From Prochlorococcus marinus (GTDB taxonomy: Bacteria; Cyanobacteriota; Cyanobacteriia; PCC-6307; Cyanobiaceae): a stretch of 64,000 nucleotides of DNA. Shown one piece after another: positions 56,485-64,000 of the stretch. Position 1 is the stretch's first letter. Each line of letters opens with the position of its first letter. The stretch covers positions 62,001 through 126,000 of the forward strand of contig NZ_CVSW01000032.1 of the NCBI RefSeq assembly GCF_001180265.1, written 5' to 3'. The notes beneath the pieces are model-generated. The model saw only the letters and a list, made by a program, of their open reading frames with translations. It did no database searches and was not told the DNA's origin. The translations under genes and the position numbers were made by a program.

Positions 56485-59388
56485 TTATTTAAGAACTTTC
56501 TTAAGATATTTAGCTGTATGACTTGTGGTGTGTTTCGCGACATCTTCAGGAATACCTTCTGCAATAATTTCTCCACCTTTATCTCCTCCATCAGGTCCTA
56601 AATCAATGATCCAATCTGAACATCTAATAACATCTAAGTTATGTTCGATAACAATTACTGAATTCCCTTTATCTACTAAACGTTGTATGACGTCCATTAA
56701 TTTATGAACATCATAAAAACTTAGTCCTGTTGTTGGTTCATCAATCAAATACAGAGTTTTTCCAGTAGCTCTTTTAGATAATTCTGTAGCCAACTTAACT
56801 CTTTGAGCCTCTCCACCAGATAATGTAGGGGCAGGTTGACCTAATTTTACATATCCTAAACCAACATCTACCAATGTAGATAATCTATCTGCAGCTTGAG
56901 GTATAGCAGAAAAAGTTTCGGCCGCTTGTTCAACAGTCATCTCTAAAACATCAGAGATATTAAAACCTTTGTATTTAACTTGAAGAGTTTCCCTGTTAAA
57001 GCGAGCTCCTCTACATACTTCACATTGAACATACACATCAGGTAAAAAATTCATTTCGATAACATTAACTCCCTGACCTTTACACGCTTCACATCTTCCC
57101 CCTTTCACATTAAAACTAAACTGACCAGCCTGATAACCCCTTGCTTTAGCCTCCACTGTGGCAGTAAATATCTGCCTTATAGGATCAAAAGCACCTGTAT
57201 AGGTAGCAGGGTTTGATCTTGGTGTTCTCCCTATTGGAGATTGATCGATAACTATGACTTTATCAATAGCCTTTATCCCCTTTAACTCATCTACCCCTTG
57301 AGGAAAAGGAACTTTTAATCCTAGAGAATGACACAAAGCGGGGTGAAGTAATTCATTTATCAAAGTACTTTTTCCACTACCACTAACACCAGTCACTGAA
57401 ACTAATCTTCCTAAAGGAAATTCTACTGATATATTCTTTAAATTATTTTTTGAGCAATTATTTAAAATTAAACTTTTTTTTACGGATGATCTACGTTCCT
57501 TTGGAGTGGGAATCGACTTCCTGCCACTGAGATAAGCCCCAGTTAAAGACCTTTCTGATTTTAAAACATCTTGATAAGATCCTTTGGCAATAATTTCCCC
57601 ACCATAAACACCTGCACCTGGACCTATATCTACTAAATAATCTGCGGATTTCATAGTATCTTCATCATGTTCAACTACAACTAAAGTATTCCCAAGATCT
57701 CTTAAGCTTTTTAATGTCTCTAATAATCTGTCGTTATCTCTCTGATGTAAACCAATACTTGGCTCATCTAATACATATAGAACACCCGTTAGACCTGCAC
57801 CGATTTGTGTGGCTAATCTAATACGCTGTGCTTCTCCGCCAGACAAAGTCATAGCAGGTCTATCTAAAGTTAAATAATCTAAACCAACATTAATTAAAAA
57901 CTTTAAACGTAAACGAATCTCTTTTAAAACCAATTCACCTATCTGCTTTTGTTTTTCTGATAAAGATATATTTTCCTTCTTAGTCTTACCTTTTCCCATA
58001 ATGCGCTCTATATGAGTTAGGGTTTGAGAAACGCTTATTGATGTTAAGTCAGTAATATTATATGGGCCAATTTTAACTGCCAAAGCCTCAGGTCTTAATC
58101 TTTTACCAGAACAAGTTTTACAAGGAACTAATTCTAAGTACTTTTCTAATTTTTGTTTAACTGATTCCCCATTAGCCTCACTCAATTGTCTTTCTAAAAT
58201 TGGCAAAATTCCCTCAAAAGGTCTTTCAAAACCACTAGAAGTTTTAAAACGACTATCTGCTTGAATTAATATTGGTTTATCTGATCCTAAAAGTAATACG
58301 TTTTTTTGCAAATCACTTAAATCTTTCCAAGGTGTTTTTAATTCAAAACCATAAGCTTGTCCTACAGAATAAAGTAAAGAGAAGTAATAAGTATTATCTT
58401 TTTCACTCCAAGGCGCTATTGCAGCATAAACAGGTAATGTTTTATCTGGTATAACTCTATCTGGAGTAAATTTTTTTAAATAACCAATACCATGGCAGTC
58501 TGGACAAGCTCCGTATGGGCTATTAAAGGAAAATAATCTAGGAGACAGTTCCTCCACAATAGAACCATGTATAGGACATGCATAATTTTCTGAATAAAGT
58601 TTTTCTCTCTCTAAGTTAGAAGGTAAGTTTTCTCCTTTTTTTGGAACAACTTCTACTATTGCTAAACCATCACCTCTTTTGAGGCAAGTTTGCAGAGAAT
58701 CATTTAATCTTTCTTGTATTCCTTCTCTTGCAATTAATCTATCAACTACTACTTCAATATTATGAATTTGATTTTTGTCTAATTCAATACTATCTGCAAG
58801 TTCTCTTACCTCGCCGTTGATTCTTACTCTGGCGAAGCCCTCTGCGGCTAATCCACTTATTAATTTTGCATGTGTTCCTTTCTTACCTCTCACAACAGGA
58901 GCCAATAATTGATACCTTGTTCCTTCTGGCAGTAGAAGAATTTGATCAACCATTTCATCAATTGTTTGAGGCGCAATTGGAATACCACAATGATGACAAT
59001 GCGGCTCACCAGCACGCCCAAACAGTAATCTTAAATAATCTTGTATCTCAGTTACTGTTCCAACTGTTGATCGAGGATTATGACTTGTAGATTTCTGATC
59101 AATTGAAATAGCAGGTGATAAGCCCTCAATATTGTCAACATCTGGTTTATCTACTTGACCCAAGAATTGTCTTGCGTAAGCAGAGAGACTTTCAACATAC
59201 CTTCTTTGACCTTCAGCAAAAATCGTATCAAAGGCTAAAGAGCTTTTACCGCTTCCACTCACACCTGTAAAAACTATAAATTTATTCCTAGGTAGAGAAA
59301 GATCAATATTTTTTAAATTATGCTGACGAGCCCCTCTAATATTAATTGAGTTATCTTCTTCAAAACTATTTCCCATTTTATTAACCAT
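56485..59388 (-). CDS. uvrA: UvrABC system protein A
   Basis: 967 residues, full length. UvrA recognises bulky DNA damage in nucleotide excision repair. It carries two ABC modules: Walker A VSGSGKSSLAFDTIFAEGQ and VTGVSGSGKSTLINELL, and two signature motifs (LSGGEAQRIRLA, LSGGEAQRVKLA). Zinc-finger cysteines are in CHHCG and CEACKGQG with CEVCRGARF. LIVIDQSPIGRTPRSNPATY fits the family. It is downstream of recN; a TATAAT box lies in the 51 bp gap, so it may also be transcribed separately. Confidence 0.97.
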   Translation of the reverse strand: MVNKMGNSFEEDNSINIRGARQHNLKNIDLSLPRNKFIVFTGVSGSGKSSLAFDTIFAEGQRRYVESLSAYARQFLGQVDKPDVDNIEGLSPAISIDQKSTSHNPRSTVGTVTEIQDYLRLLFGRAGEPHCHHCGIPIAPQTIDEMVDQILLLPEGTRYQLLAPVVRGKKGTHAKLISGLAAEGFARVRINGEVRELADSIELDKNQIHNIEVVVDRLIAREGIQERLNDSLQTCLKRGDGLAIVEVVPKKGENLPSNLEREKLYSENYACPIHGSIVEELSPRLFSFNSPYGACPDCHGIGYLKKFTPDRVIPDKTLPVYAAIAPWSEKDNTYYFSLLYSVGQAYGFELKTPWKDLSDLQKNVLLLGSDKPILIQADSRFKTSSGFERPFEGILPILERQLSEANGESVKQKLEKYLELVPCKTCSGKRLRPEALAVKIGPYNITDLTSISVSQTLTHIERIMGKGKTKKENISLSEKQKQIGELVLKEIRLRLKFLINVGLDYLTLDRPAMTLSGGEAQRIRLATQIGAGLTGVLYVLDEPSIGLHQRDNDRLLETLKSLRDLGNTLVVVEHDEDTMKSADYLVDIGPGAGVYGGEIIAKGSYQDVLKSERSLTGAYLSGRKSIPTPKERRSSVKKSLILNNCSKNNLKNISVEFPLGRLVSVTGVSGSGKSTLINELLHPALCHSLGLKVPFPQGVDELKGIKAIDKVIVIDQSPIGRTPRSNPATYTGAFDPIRQIFTATVEAKARGYQAGQFSFNVKGGRCEACKGQGVNVIEMNFLPDVYVQCEVCRGARFNRETLQVKYKGFNISDVLEMTVEQAAETFSAIPQAADRLSTLVDVGLGYVKLGQPAPTLSGGEAQRVKLATELSKRATGKTLYLIDEPTTGLSFYDVHKLMDVIQRLVDKGNSVIVIEHNLDVIRCSDWIIDLGPDGGDKGGEIIAEGIPEDVAKHTTSHTAKYLKKVLK

Positions 59389-59416
59389 GTATAAATCTAA
59401 TTATGATTAAAGGGTT

Positions 59417-59422
59417 ATTATA
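59417..59422 (-). promoter_or_regulatory. Possible -10 box (TATAAT) upstream of uvrA
   Basis: A perfect TATAAT on the minus strand, about 29 bases before the uvrA ATG and inside the 51 bp gap after recN. No cyanobacterial LexA-box pattern (GTAC-N4-GTWC type) is seen around it. The -35 region is not consensus. Confidence 0.4.
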
Positions 59423-59439
59423 GTGGAATTTTTTTTATT

Positions 59440-61119
59440 TTATGCAGCTGGTCGCTCAAGAAGTCTGAGAGCATAATCTTTTGCTTCGTATGAACCACCA
59501 CCAATAAGTTCTATCAATTCATGTTTTCTTTGTTTTTTGGTTTTTAATTTTGATATTGAAGTATAGGTTATTCCATCAATTACGGTTTTATTAACTTTGA
59601 AATGAGCTAATCCTGCAGCTGCTAAAAAAGGCTGATGGGTAATACATAAAACCTGTTGATCTTTAGAAATTTCTTTTATTAGCTCAACCAAAGAAAAAAG
59701 AGATTTACCACTTAAACCGTTATCAATTTCATCTAAAAAGAAAGTATTTGGTTTTTTTGAAATACTAGATTTAATAGCTAATAAAAATCTTGACATTTCT
59801 CCACCAGAAATAACATTTGATAATGGAGCAAGCTTCTGATCAGGATTAGCCGAAAACAAAAATTCTATATTATCAATTCCATCTCCAGAAGGCTTACATT
59901 CAGAAAATTGGATTAAAAAATTTGCATTATCTAATCCTAAATCCCTTAAAATAGAGATTACTGAATCTTGCAAATGTTTAGCAATTTGTTTTCTTTCATT
60001 AGATTGATTAACAAATAAAGATTTTAAATTACTTTTTAAGTTTTTAATTTTATTTTCTGCATCACAAATCTCTTCATCTTCATCGTTTTTTAGAAAATAT
60101 TTCCTTAATTGATCTCGTTTTTCAATTAATTGAGGTAATTCCAAGGAAAAAGTTCTCTCCAAATTTTTTAAAAAAAATAATCTTTTTTGGATTTCTAAAA
60201 GATTAGATTCATCATTATCTATATCTTGCATATATGAGTTTAAAGCGAAAATTAGATCTTCAATATAAGTTTGAATATCCAACAACTTTTCTCTAAAATT
60301 TTTAATTGTTAAATCAAACTCTGCTGTTCTATTTAAATTTTTTATTGTTTGATTTATTAAGAACGCAACTGATGGTTCATTTTCATTGAAATTATTTAAA
60401 TTATTTAAAGATGATTGAATTGAATTATTTATTTCAAGGTTATTTACTAATTTATTTTCTAGCAATTCTAATTCTAAGATTTCCTCACTAGAATCCAAGT
60501 TGGCTTCCTCTAAACTCTTCAACATTTGTTTAATTACTAAGTTGTTTTCTTCTTGTCTCTTAGAGGATTCTATTTTTTGATTTATTAAGCCTTCTAAATC
60601 CTGAATTTCCCGCCATATATTTTTAATCTTTGCACTGATATTTCTAAATTCTTGCGAACATAAGTCATCAATAATTAATCGTATCTTTTCTTGAGTATCA
60701 AACATAAAAGTATCTGATTGTCCTGCAAAATCTATTAATAATTGTCCAAGTTCTGCTAATGATTTTTTATTAATTGAGCAATTATTAAGACTATATTTAG
60801 ATAAAACTTTATTATTTTTTCTATAAGATATTCTCTTGATATCAATTACTGAAGAACTGCTTTCAAAGCCATTACTAATTAACCAGTTATTAATTTGTAA
60901 AGAAGAAGAAAATTTTGCCTCAACAGCACAATGATCTTTTTCTGGACGTATTAAGTGTTTTATAGGTATATTAGTTCCACCAAATAATACATTTAAGGAA
61001 TCTAAAATCAGAGATTTTCCTGAACCAGAATCACCAGTAATGATGTTCAAACCTTTTTCGAAATTAATTTCTATAATTTCTATTAAGGCAATATTTTCTA
61101 TCTTTAATTGTATCAGCAT
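59440..61119 (-). CDS. recN: DNA repair protein RecN
   Basis: 559 residues, SMC-like. RecN aids recombinational double-strand-break repair. Walker A is in TGDSGSGKSLILDSL near residue 35; signature and Walker B are NVISGGEMSRFLLAIK and TFFLDEIDNGLSGKS near the end, separated by a long coiled coil. LCITHQPFLAAAGLAHFKV is the C-terminal switch region. It is slightly shorter than many RecN proteins, through the coiled coil. It lies upstream of uvrA on the minus strand and divergent from the ABC1 kinase gene. Confidence 0.94.
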   Translation of the reverse strand: MLIQLKIENIALIEIIEINFEKGLNIITGDSGSGKSLILDSLNVLFGGTNIPIKHLIRPEKDHCAVEAKFSSSLQINNWLISNGFESSSSVIDIKRISYRKNNKVLSKYSLNNCSINKKSLAELGQLLIDFAGQSDTFMFDTQEKIRLIIDDLCSQEFRNISAKIKNIWREIQDLEGLINQKIESSKRQEENNLVIKQMLKSLEEANLDSSEEILELELLENKLVNNLEINNSIQSSLNNLNNFNENEPSVAFLINQTIKNLNRTAEFDLTIKNFREKLLDIQTYIEDLIFALNSYMQDIDNDESNLLEIQKRLFFLKNLERTFSLELPQLIEKRDQLRKYFLKNDEDEEICDAENKIKNLKSNLKSLFVNQSNERKQIAKHLQDSVISILRDLGLDNANFLIQFSECKPSGDGIDNIEFLFSANPDQKLAPLSNVISGGEMSRFLLAIKSSISKKPNTFFLDEIDNGLSGKSLFSLVELIKEISKDQQVLCITHQPFLAAAGLAHFKVNKTVIDGITYTSISKLKTKKQRKHELIELIGGGSYEAKDYALRLLERPAA

Positions 61120-61187
61120 GATAAATCTTCCATATAAAAAAATTAACTTCTTTTTAAAAAAAATAAAGGGTTTAAATATATAAAGTT

Positions 61188-63044
61188 ATGAAAGAAGATT
61201 TTACTGATTTTATTGAAGTATCTGGGCTATTGGATTATGATCCGGATACAATATCTAAAATTTACCAAAAAAATCCAAAAAGACTCTTAAAAAGACTTTG
61301 GCAAACCCTCATACCAATTTTTGGCTATATATTTTCTGTTGGGTGGGATAAATTAACTGGTAGATTAAAAAATGAAGTAAAAGCTAGATTTAGAGCAAAA
61401 GAATTAACAAATTTATTAGTAGAACTTGGGCCGGCATTTGTTAAAGCAGGTCAAGCTTTATCAACAAGACCAGATATCATTCCAGGGATTCTTCTTGAAG
61501 AATTATCTGAATTACAAGATCAACTACCAGGATTTGAGGGGAATAAGGCTATGGAATTAATAGAAGAAGATTTAGGGGCCAAAATAGGTGAAATTTTTTT
61601 AGAAATTGATCAAGAACCCATTTCTGCAGCTTCTTTAGGACAAGTACATAAAGCCAAGCTAAAGAATGGTGAAGTTGTTGCAGTCAAAGTCCAACGCCCT
61701 GGGTTAAGAGAACAAATTACTTTAGATCTTTACATAGTTAGAAATATCGCTTATTGGCTAAAAAATAATATTGGCTTGATTAGAAGCGATCTCGTAGCCT
61801 TAATTGATGAATTAGGCAAAAGAGTTTTTGAAGAGATGGATTATTTAAATGAAGCTGAAAATGCTGAAAAGTTTAGAAATATGCATAAACATAACCAAAT
61901 GATTGCTGTTCCAAAAATTTATAAAGAAACAACTTCAAGAAGAGTTTTAACAATGGAATGGATCGATGGTACCAAATTAACAAATTTAGAAGATGTAAAA
62001 AAATTAGGAATCGATCCAGACAAAATGATTGATATTGGGGTTCAATGCAGTTTAGAACAACTTTTAGAACATGGCTTTTTTCATGCTGACCCTCATCCGG
62101 GAAATTTATTAGCCCTGAAAGATGGAAGGTTATGTTATCTAGATTTTGGAATGATGAGTGAAGTTTCCAGAGATTCAAGGTCTGGCCTAATACAGGCGGT
62201 TGTACATTTAGTAAATAAAGACTTCGATAAACTTTCACAAGATTTTGTAAAATTGGGATTTTTATCAAAAGAAGTAAATTTAAAACCAATAGTTCCAGCA
62301 TTTCAAGATGTTTTTATTAACGCTGTAGAACAAGGGGTTTCAAAAATGGATTTTAAAAGCGTTACAGACGATATGTCCGGTGTGATGTATAAATTCCCTT
62401 TTAGATTACCTCCTTATTATGCTCTTATAATTAGGTCGTTGCTCACACTAGAAGGAATTGCTTTAAGCGTAGACCCAAACTTTAAAATACTTGGTGCAGC
62501 TTATCCATATTTTGCGAGAAGATTAATGGAAGACCCTGATCCACAACTAAGAGAAAGCTTAAAAGAAATGCTTTTTGATAATAAAAAATTTAAATGGGAC
62601 CGATTAGAAGATCTATTATCTAACGCTGCAAAACAGACAAATCTTGATTTAGAAAAACTTTTAGATGAAGTCATAAATCTTCTCTTTTCTCCAAAAGGAG
62701 GTTTCCTTAGAAACGAAATAATTGAAGGATTCACAAATCAAATAGATTTCTTTAGTCTAAAAATATTAAAAAATTTAAATAACTACCTTCCAAACTCGAT
62801 TAAATTAAATACCACCGATGAAACCAATAATTTAAATGACCTGATAATGTACGTAGAACCATTTAAAAACTTTTTAGGAATTATACAAAAAGTGCCGGGA
62901 TATTCTATAGATATTTTTATAAAGAGAGTTCCTAGACTTATAAATGAGCCTTATACAAGAGAAATGGGAATAAAAATTGCAAAAAAAGTAACCGAAAAAG
63001 GGTTAGTTAGACTTGTAAAGATTGCCGCTGGTGCCAATATCTAA
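61188..63044 (+). CDS. ABC1/UbiB-family atypical kinase
   Basis: 618 residues. The KxGQ motif is in FVKAGQALSTRPD, the nucleotide-binding loop in PISAASLGQVHKAKL, VAVKVQRPG holds the lysine, HADPHPGN the catalytic loop and YLDFGMM the metal aspartate. Family members control ubiquinone or plastoquinone synthesis or stability, and several in cyanobacteria are linked to prenylquinone; the target here is not shown. The DUF1400 gene begins one base after its stop. Confidence 0.92.
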   Translation: MKEDFTDFIEVSGLLDYDPDTISKIYQKNPKRLLKRLWQTLIPIFGYIFSVGWDKLTGRLKNEVKARFRAKELTNLLVELGPAFVKAGQALSTRPDIIPGILLEELSELQDQLPGFEGNKAMELIEEDLGAKIGEIFLEIDQEPISAASLGQVHKAKLKNGEVVAVKVQRPGLREQITLDLYIVRNIAYWLKNNIGLIRSDLVALIDELGKRVFEEMDYLNEAENAEKFRNMHKHNQMIAVPKIYKETTSRRVLTMEWIDGTKLTNLEDVKKLGIDPDKMIDIGVQCSLEQLLEHGFFHADPHPGNLLALKDGRLCYLDFGMMSEVSRDSRSGLIQAVVHLVNKDFDKLSQDFVKLGFLSKEVNLKPIVPAFQDVFINAVEQGVSKMDFKSVTDDMSGVMYKFPFRLPPYYALIIRSLLTLEGIALSVDPNFKILGAAYPYFARRLMEDPDPQLRESLKEMLFDNKKFKWDRLEDLLSNAAKQTNLDLEKLLDEVINLLFSPKGGFLRNEIIEGFTNQIDFFSLKILKNLNNYLPNSIKLNTTDETNNLNDLIMYVEPFKNFLGIIQKVPGYSIDIFIKRVPRLINEPYTREMGIKIAKKVTEKGLVRLVKIAAGANI

Positions 63045-63045
63045 A

Positions 63046-63618
63046 ATGAATTTAAATAAAAATTTTTTAATTAAAATATTTTTTATTTTGTTAAGTTCCC
63101 AATTTTTTTTTCATGTTTCAAAAGCTATTGCAGCTGAAGAAATTAAAATTGTGTATAGCATTTTTTCTAGAACTATTGAAGTAAATTCATTAAAAAATTT
63201 TGCTGAAGAAGGTAATTCAGGAAAAAAATTAAAAAGAATCTTAAAAGCAACTGGATCTCCAAATAAAGAAATTAGATCAGTATTAAATAAAGAGTTTGAA
63301 ATTCCCATTACTATCGCAAGCAAATTAGTCTATTCAGAAATAGGAAATGTTTTTTTAACAAGACTTTCATCAATTATCCATACACCAAAAGCAGACGATG
63401 AAAGAACAGGAATGTTAGCTCTGCGAGCAAGTATTATTCAGGGTTTAAATAATGGCAATGGGAAAATAAATCTTATAAAATTTTTTGAAGGATATCCAAC
63501 TAAAACTATTATTTTAGATGTCAACGCTTTGAGCAAAGTTATGAATAAAGTAGAATCAATTTCAGAATTATTAGATTTTTTTACAAATTCTCCTCTAGAA
63601 AAAATTAAAACAAATTAA
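63046..63618 (+). CDS. DUF1400-family secreted protein
   Basis: 190 residues from ATG at 63046; the frame opens eight codons earlier, inside the ABC1 gene, but the ATG gives a proper signal peptide (NFLIKIFFILLSSQFFFHVS, then AIAAEE). The mature region (IKIVYSIFSRTIEVNSLKNF) resembles the cyanobacterial DUF1400 proteins, some annotated as alpha/beta hydrolase-like. The function is unknown; periplasmic location is inferred. Co-transcription with the ABC1 kinase is likely from the one-base gap. Confidence 0.8.
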   Translation: MNLNKNFLIKIFFILLSSQFFFHVSKAIAAEEIKIVYSIFSRTIEVNSLKNFAEEGNSGKKLKRILKATGSPNKEIRSVLNKEFEIPITIASKLVYSEIGNVFLTRLSSIIHTPKADDERTGMLALRASIIQGLNNGNGKINLIKFFEGYPTKTIILDVNALSKVMNKVESISELLDFFTNSPLEKIKTN

Positions 63619-63624
63619 AAAATT

Positions 63625-64000
63625 ATGGTGTTATTAAATAAAATCAAAAATAAACTGCGTATCAATTACAGAAAAAAAAGATGGCCAGGTCTAATCGAAG
63701 CTTATAAACAGTACCTTCCAGTTACAAATAAAACACCTATTATCACACTAAATGAAGGAAATACACCGCAAATTTTTAGTGAATCAATAAGTAATTTAAT
63801 TGGAAACGAAACAAAAGTTTTTTTAAAATATGATGGTCTCAATCCCACCGGATCTTTTAAAGATCGTGGAATGACTATGGCAATTAGCAAAGCAAAAGAA
63901 GAAGGACGTGAAGCTGTAATTTGTGCAAGTACTGGAAATACTTCTGCTGCCGCCGCCGCATATGCTTCCAGAGGAGGTTTAAAACCATATGTTTTAATAC
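63625..64000 (+). CDS. thrC: Threonine synthase, 5' part (3' end outside window)
   Basis: An ATG at 63625 opens a frame to the window edge, so only the N-terminal ~125 residues are visible. [30 protein letters not shown] with the PLP lysine in GSFKDRG, and [18 protein letters not shown] (the PLP phosphate loop) identify it. It converts O-phosphohomoserine to threonine. It follows the DUF1400 gene after 6 bp. Confidence 0.93.
   Translation, partial: MVLLNKIKNKLRINYRKKRWPGLIEAYKQYLPVTNKTPIITLNEGNTPQIFSESISNLIGNETKVFLKYDGLNPTGSFKDRGMTMAISKAKEEGREAVICASTGNTSAAAAAYASRGGLKPYVLI

Overview
This window is a strongly AT-rich, gene-dense bacterial chromosome segment. Gene content and order point to a high-light-adapted Prochlorococcus: sulfolipid genes sqdB-sqdX, a Ycf21-like chorismate lyase, a group 2 sigma factor of cyanobacterial type, a phytol-kinase-like protein, a DUF3134 protein, a DUF1400 protein and a sucrose-phosphate synthase, together with very short intergenic gaps and frequent GTG/TTG starts. 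The genus is an inference from gene content and composition; no rRNA is present to confirm it. I see no insertion sequence, integrase, phage gene, CRISPR array or obvious composition break, so this reads as core backbone and not a genomic island.

Layout. 1-6.2 kb: a truncated SpoIID-like protein (minus), then rpmI-rplT, a TPR membrane protein, thiG, and the sulfolipid pair sqdB-sqdX. 6.3-11.7 kb (minus): a helix-turn-helix-like protein, a PLP enzyme of the aluminium-resistance family, gcvH and gcvP, apparently one transcription unit. 11.7-17.2 kb (plus): fatty-acid desaturase, rplI, dnaB, mnmG and the chorismate lyase. 17.2-24.4 kb: small conserved proteins, a SprT-like protease, an ATP-dependent DNA ligase, a TVP38-like membrane protein, valS, an IscA-type protein and tRNA-Val(UAC). 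24.4-35.2 kb (plus): mazG-speE-speB-gcvT-aspS, then pyrG-queE-queC-pabB-pabC with overlapping starts. 35.2-47.3 kb: cobA, an MFS transporter, ppk, the sigma factor, a phytol-kinase-like protein, DAHP synthase, acnB, a ClC exchanger and purU. 47.3-56.3 kb: a ThiO-like oxidase, dnaK, aroE, rpsF, argG, mraY and sucrose-phosphate synthase. 56.5-64 kb: uvrA and recN (minus), an ABC1/UbiB kinase, a DUF1400 protein and the beginning of thrC.

How the genes connect. Three parts of the glycine cleavage system are present, with gcvPH and gcvT about 17 kb apart. Chorismate is made (DAHP synthase, aroE) and used (pabB-pabC for folate, chorismate lyase for the quinone ring) within the window. DNA repair and replication are represented by dnaB, uvrA, recN and an ATP-dependent ligase.

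I did not find a convincing new multi-gene system. The most interesting items are small: a TCT trinucleotide tract that codes for serine in one gene and arginine in the opposing gene, a possible regulator leading the gcv operon, an unusual ATP-dependent ligase neighbourhood, an open 5' extension without a start codon in front of the chorismate lyase, and several convergent genes whose 3' ends overlap.
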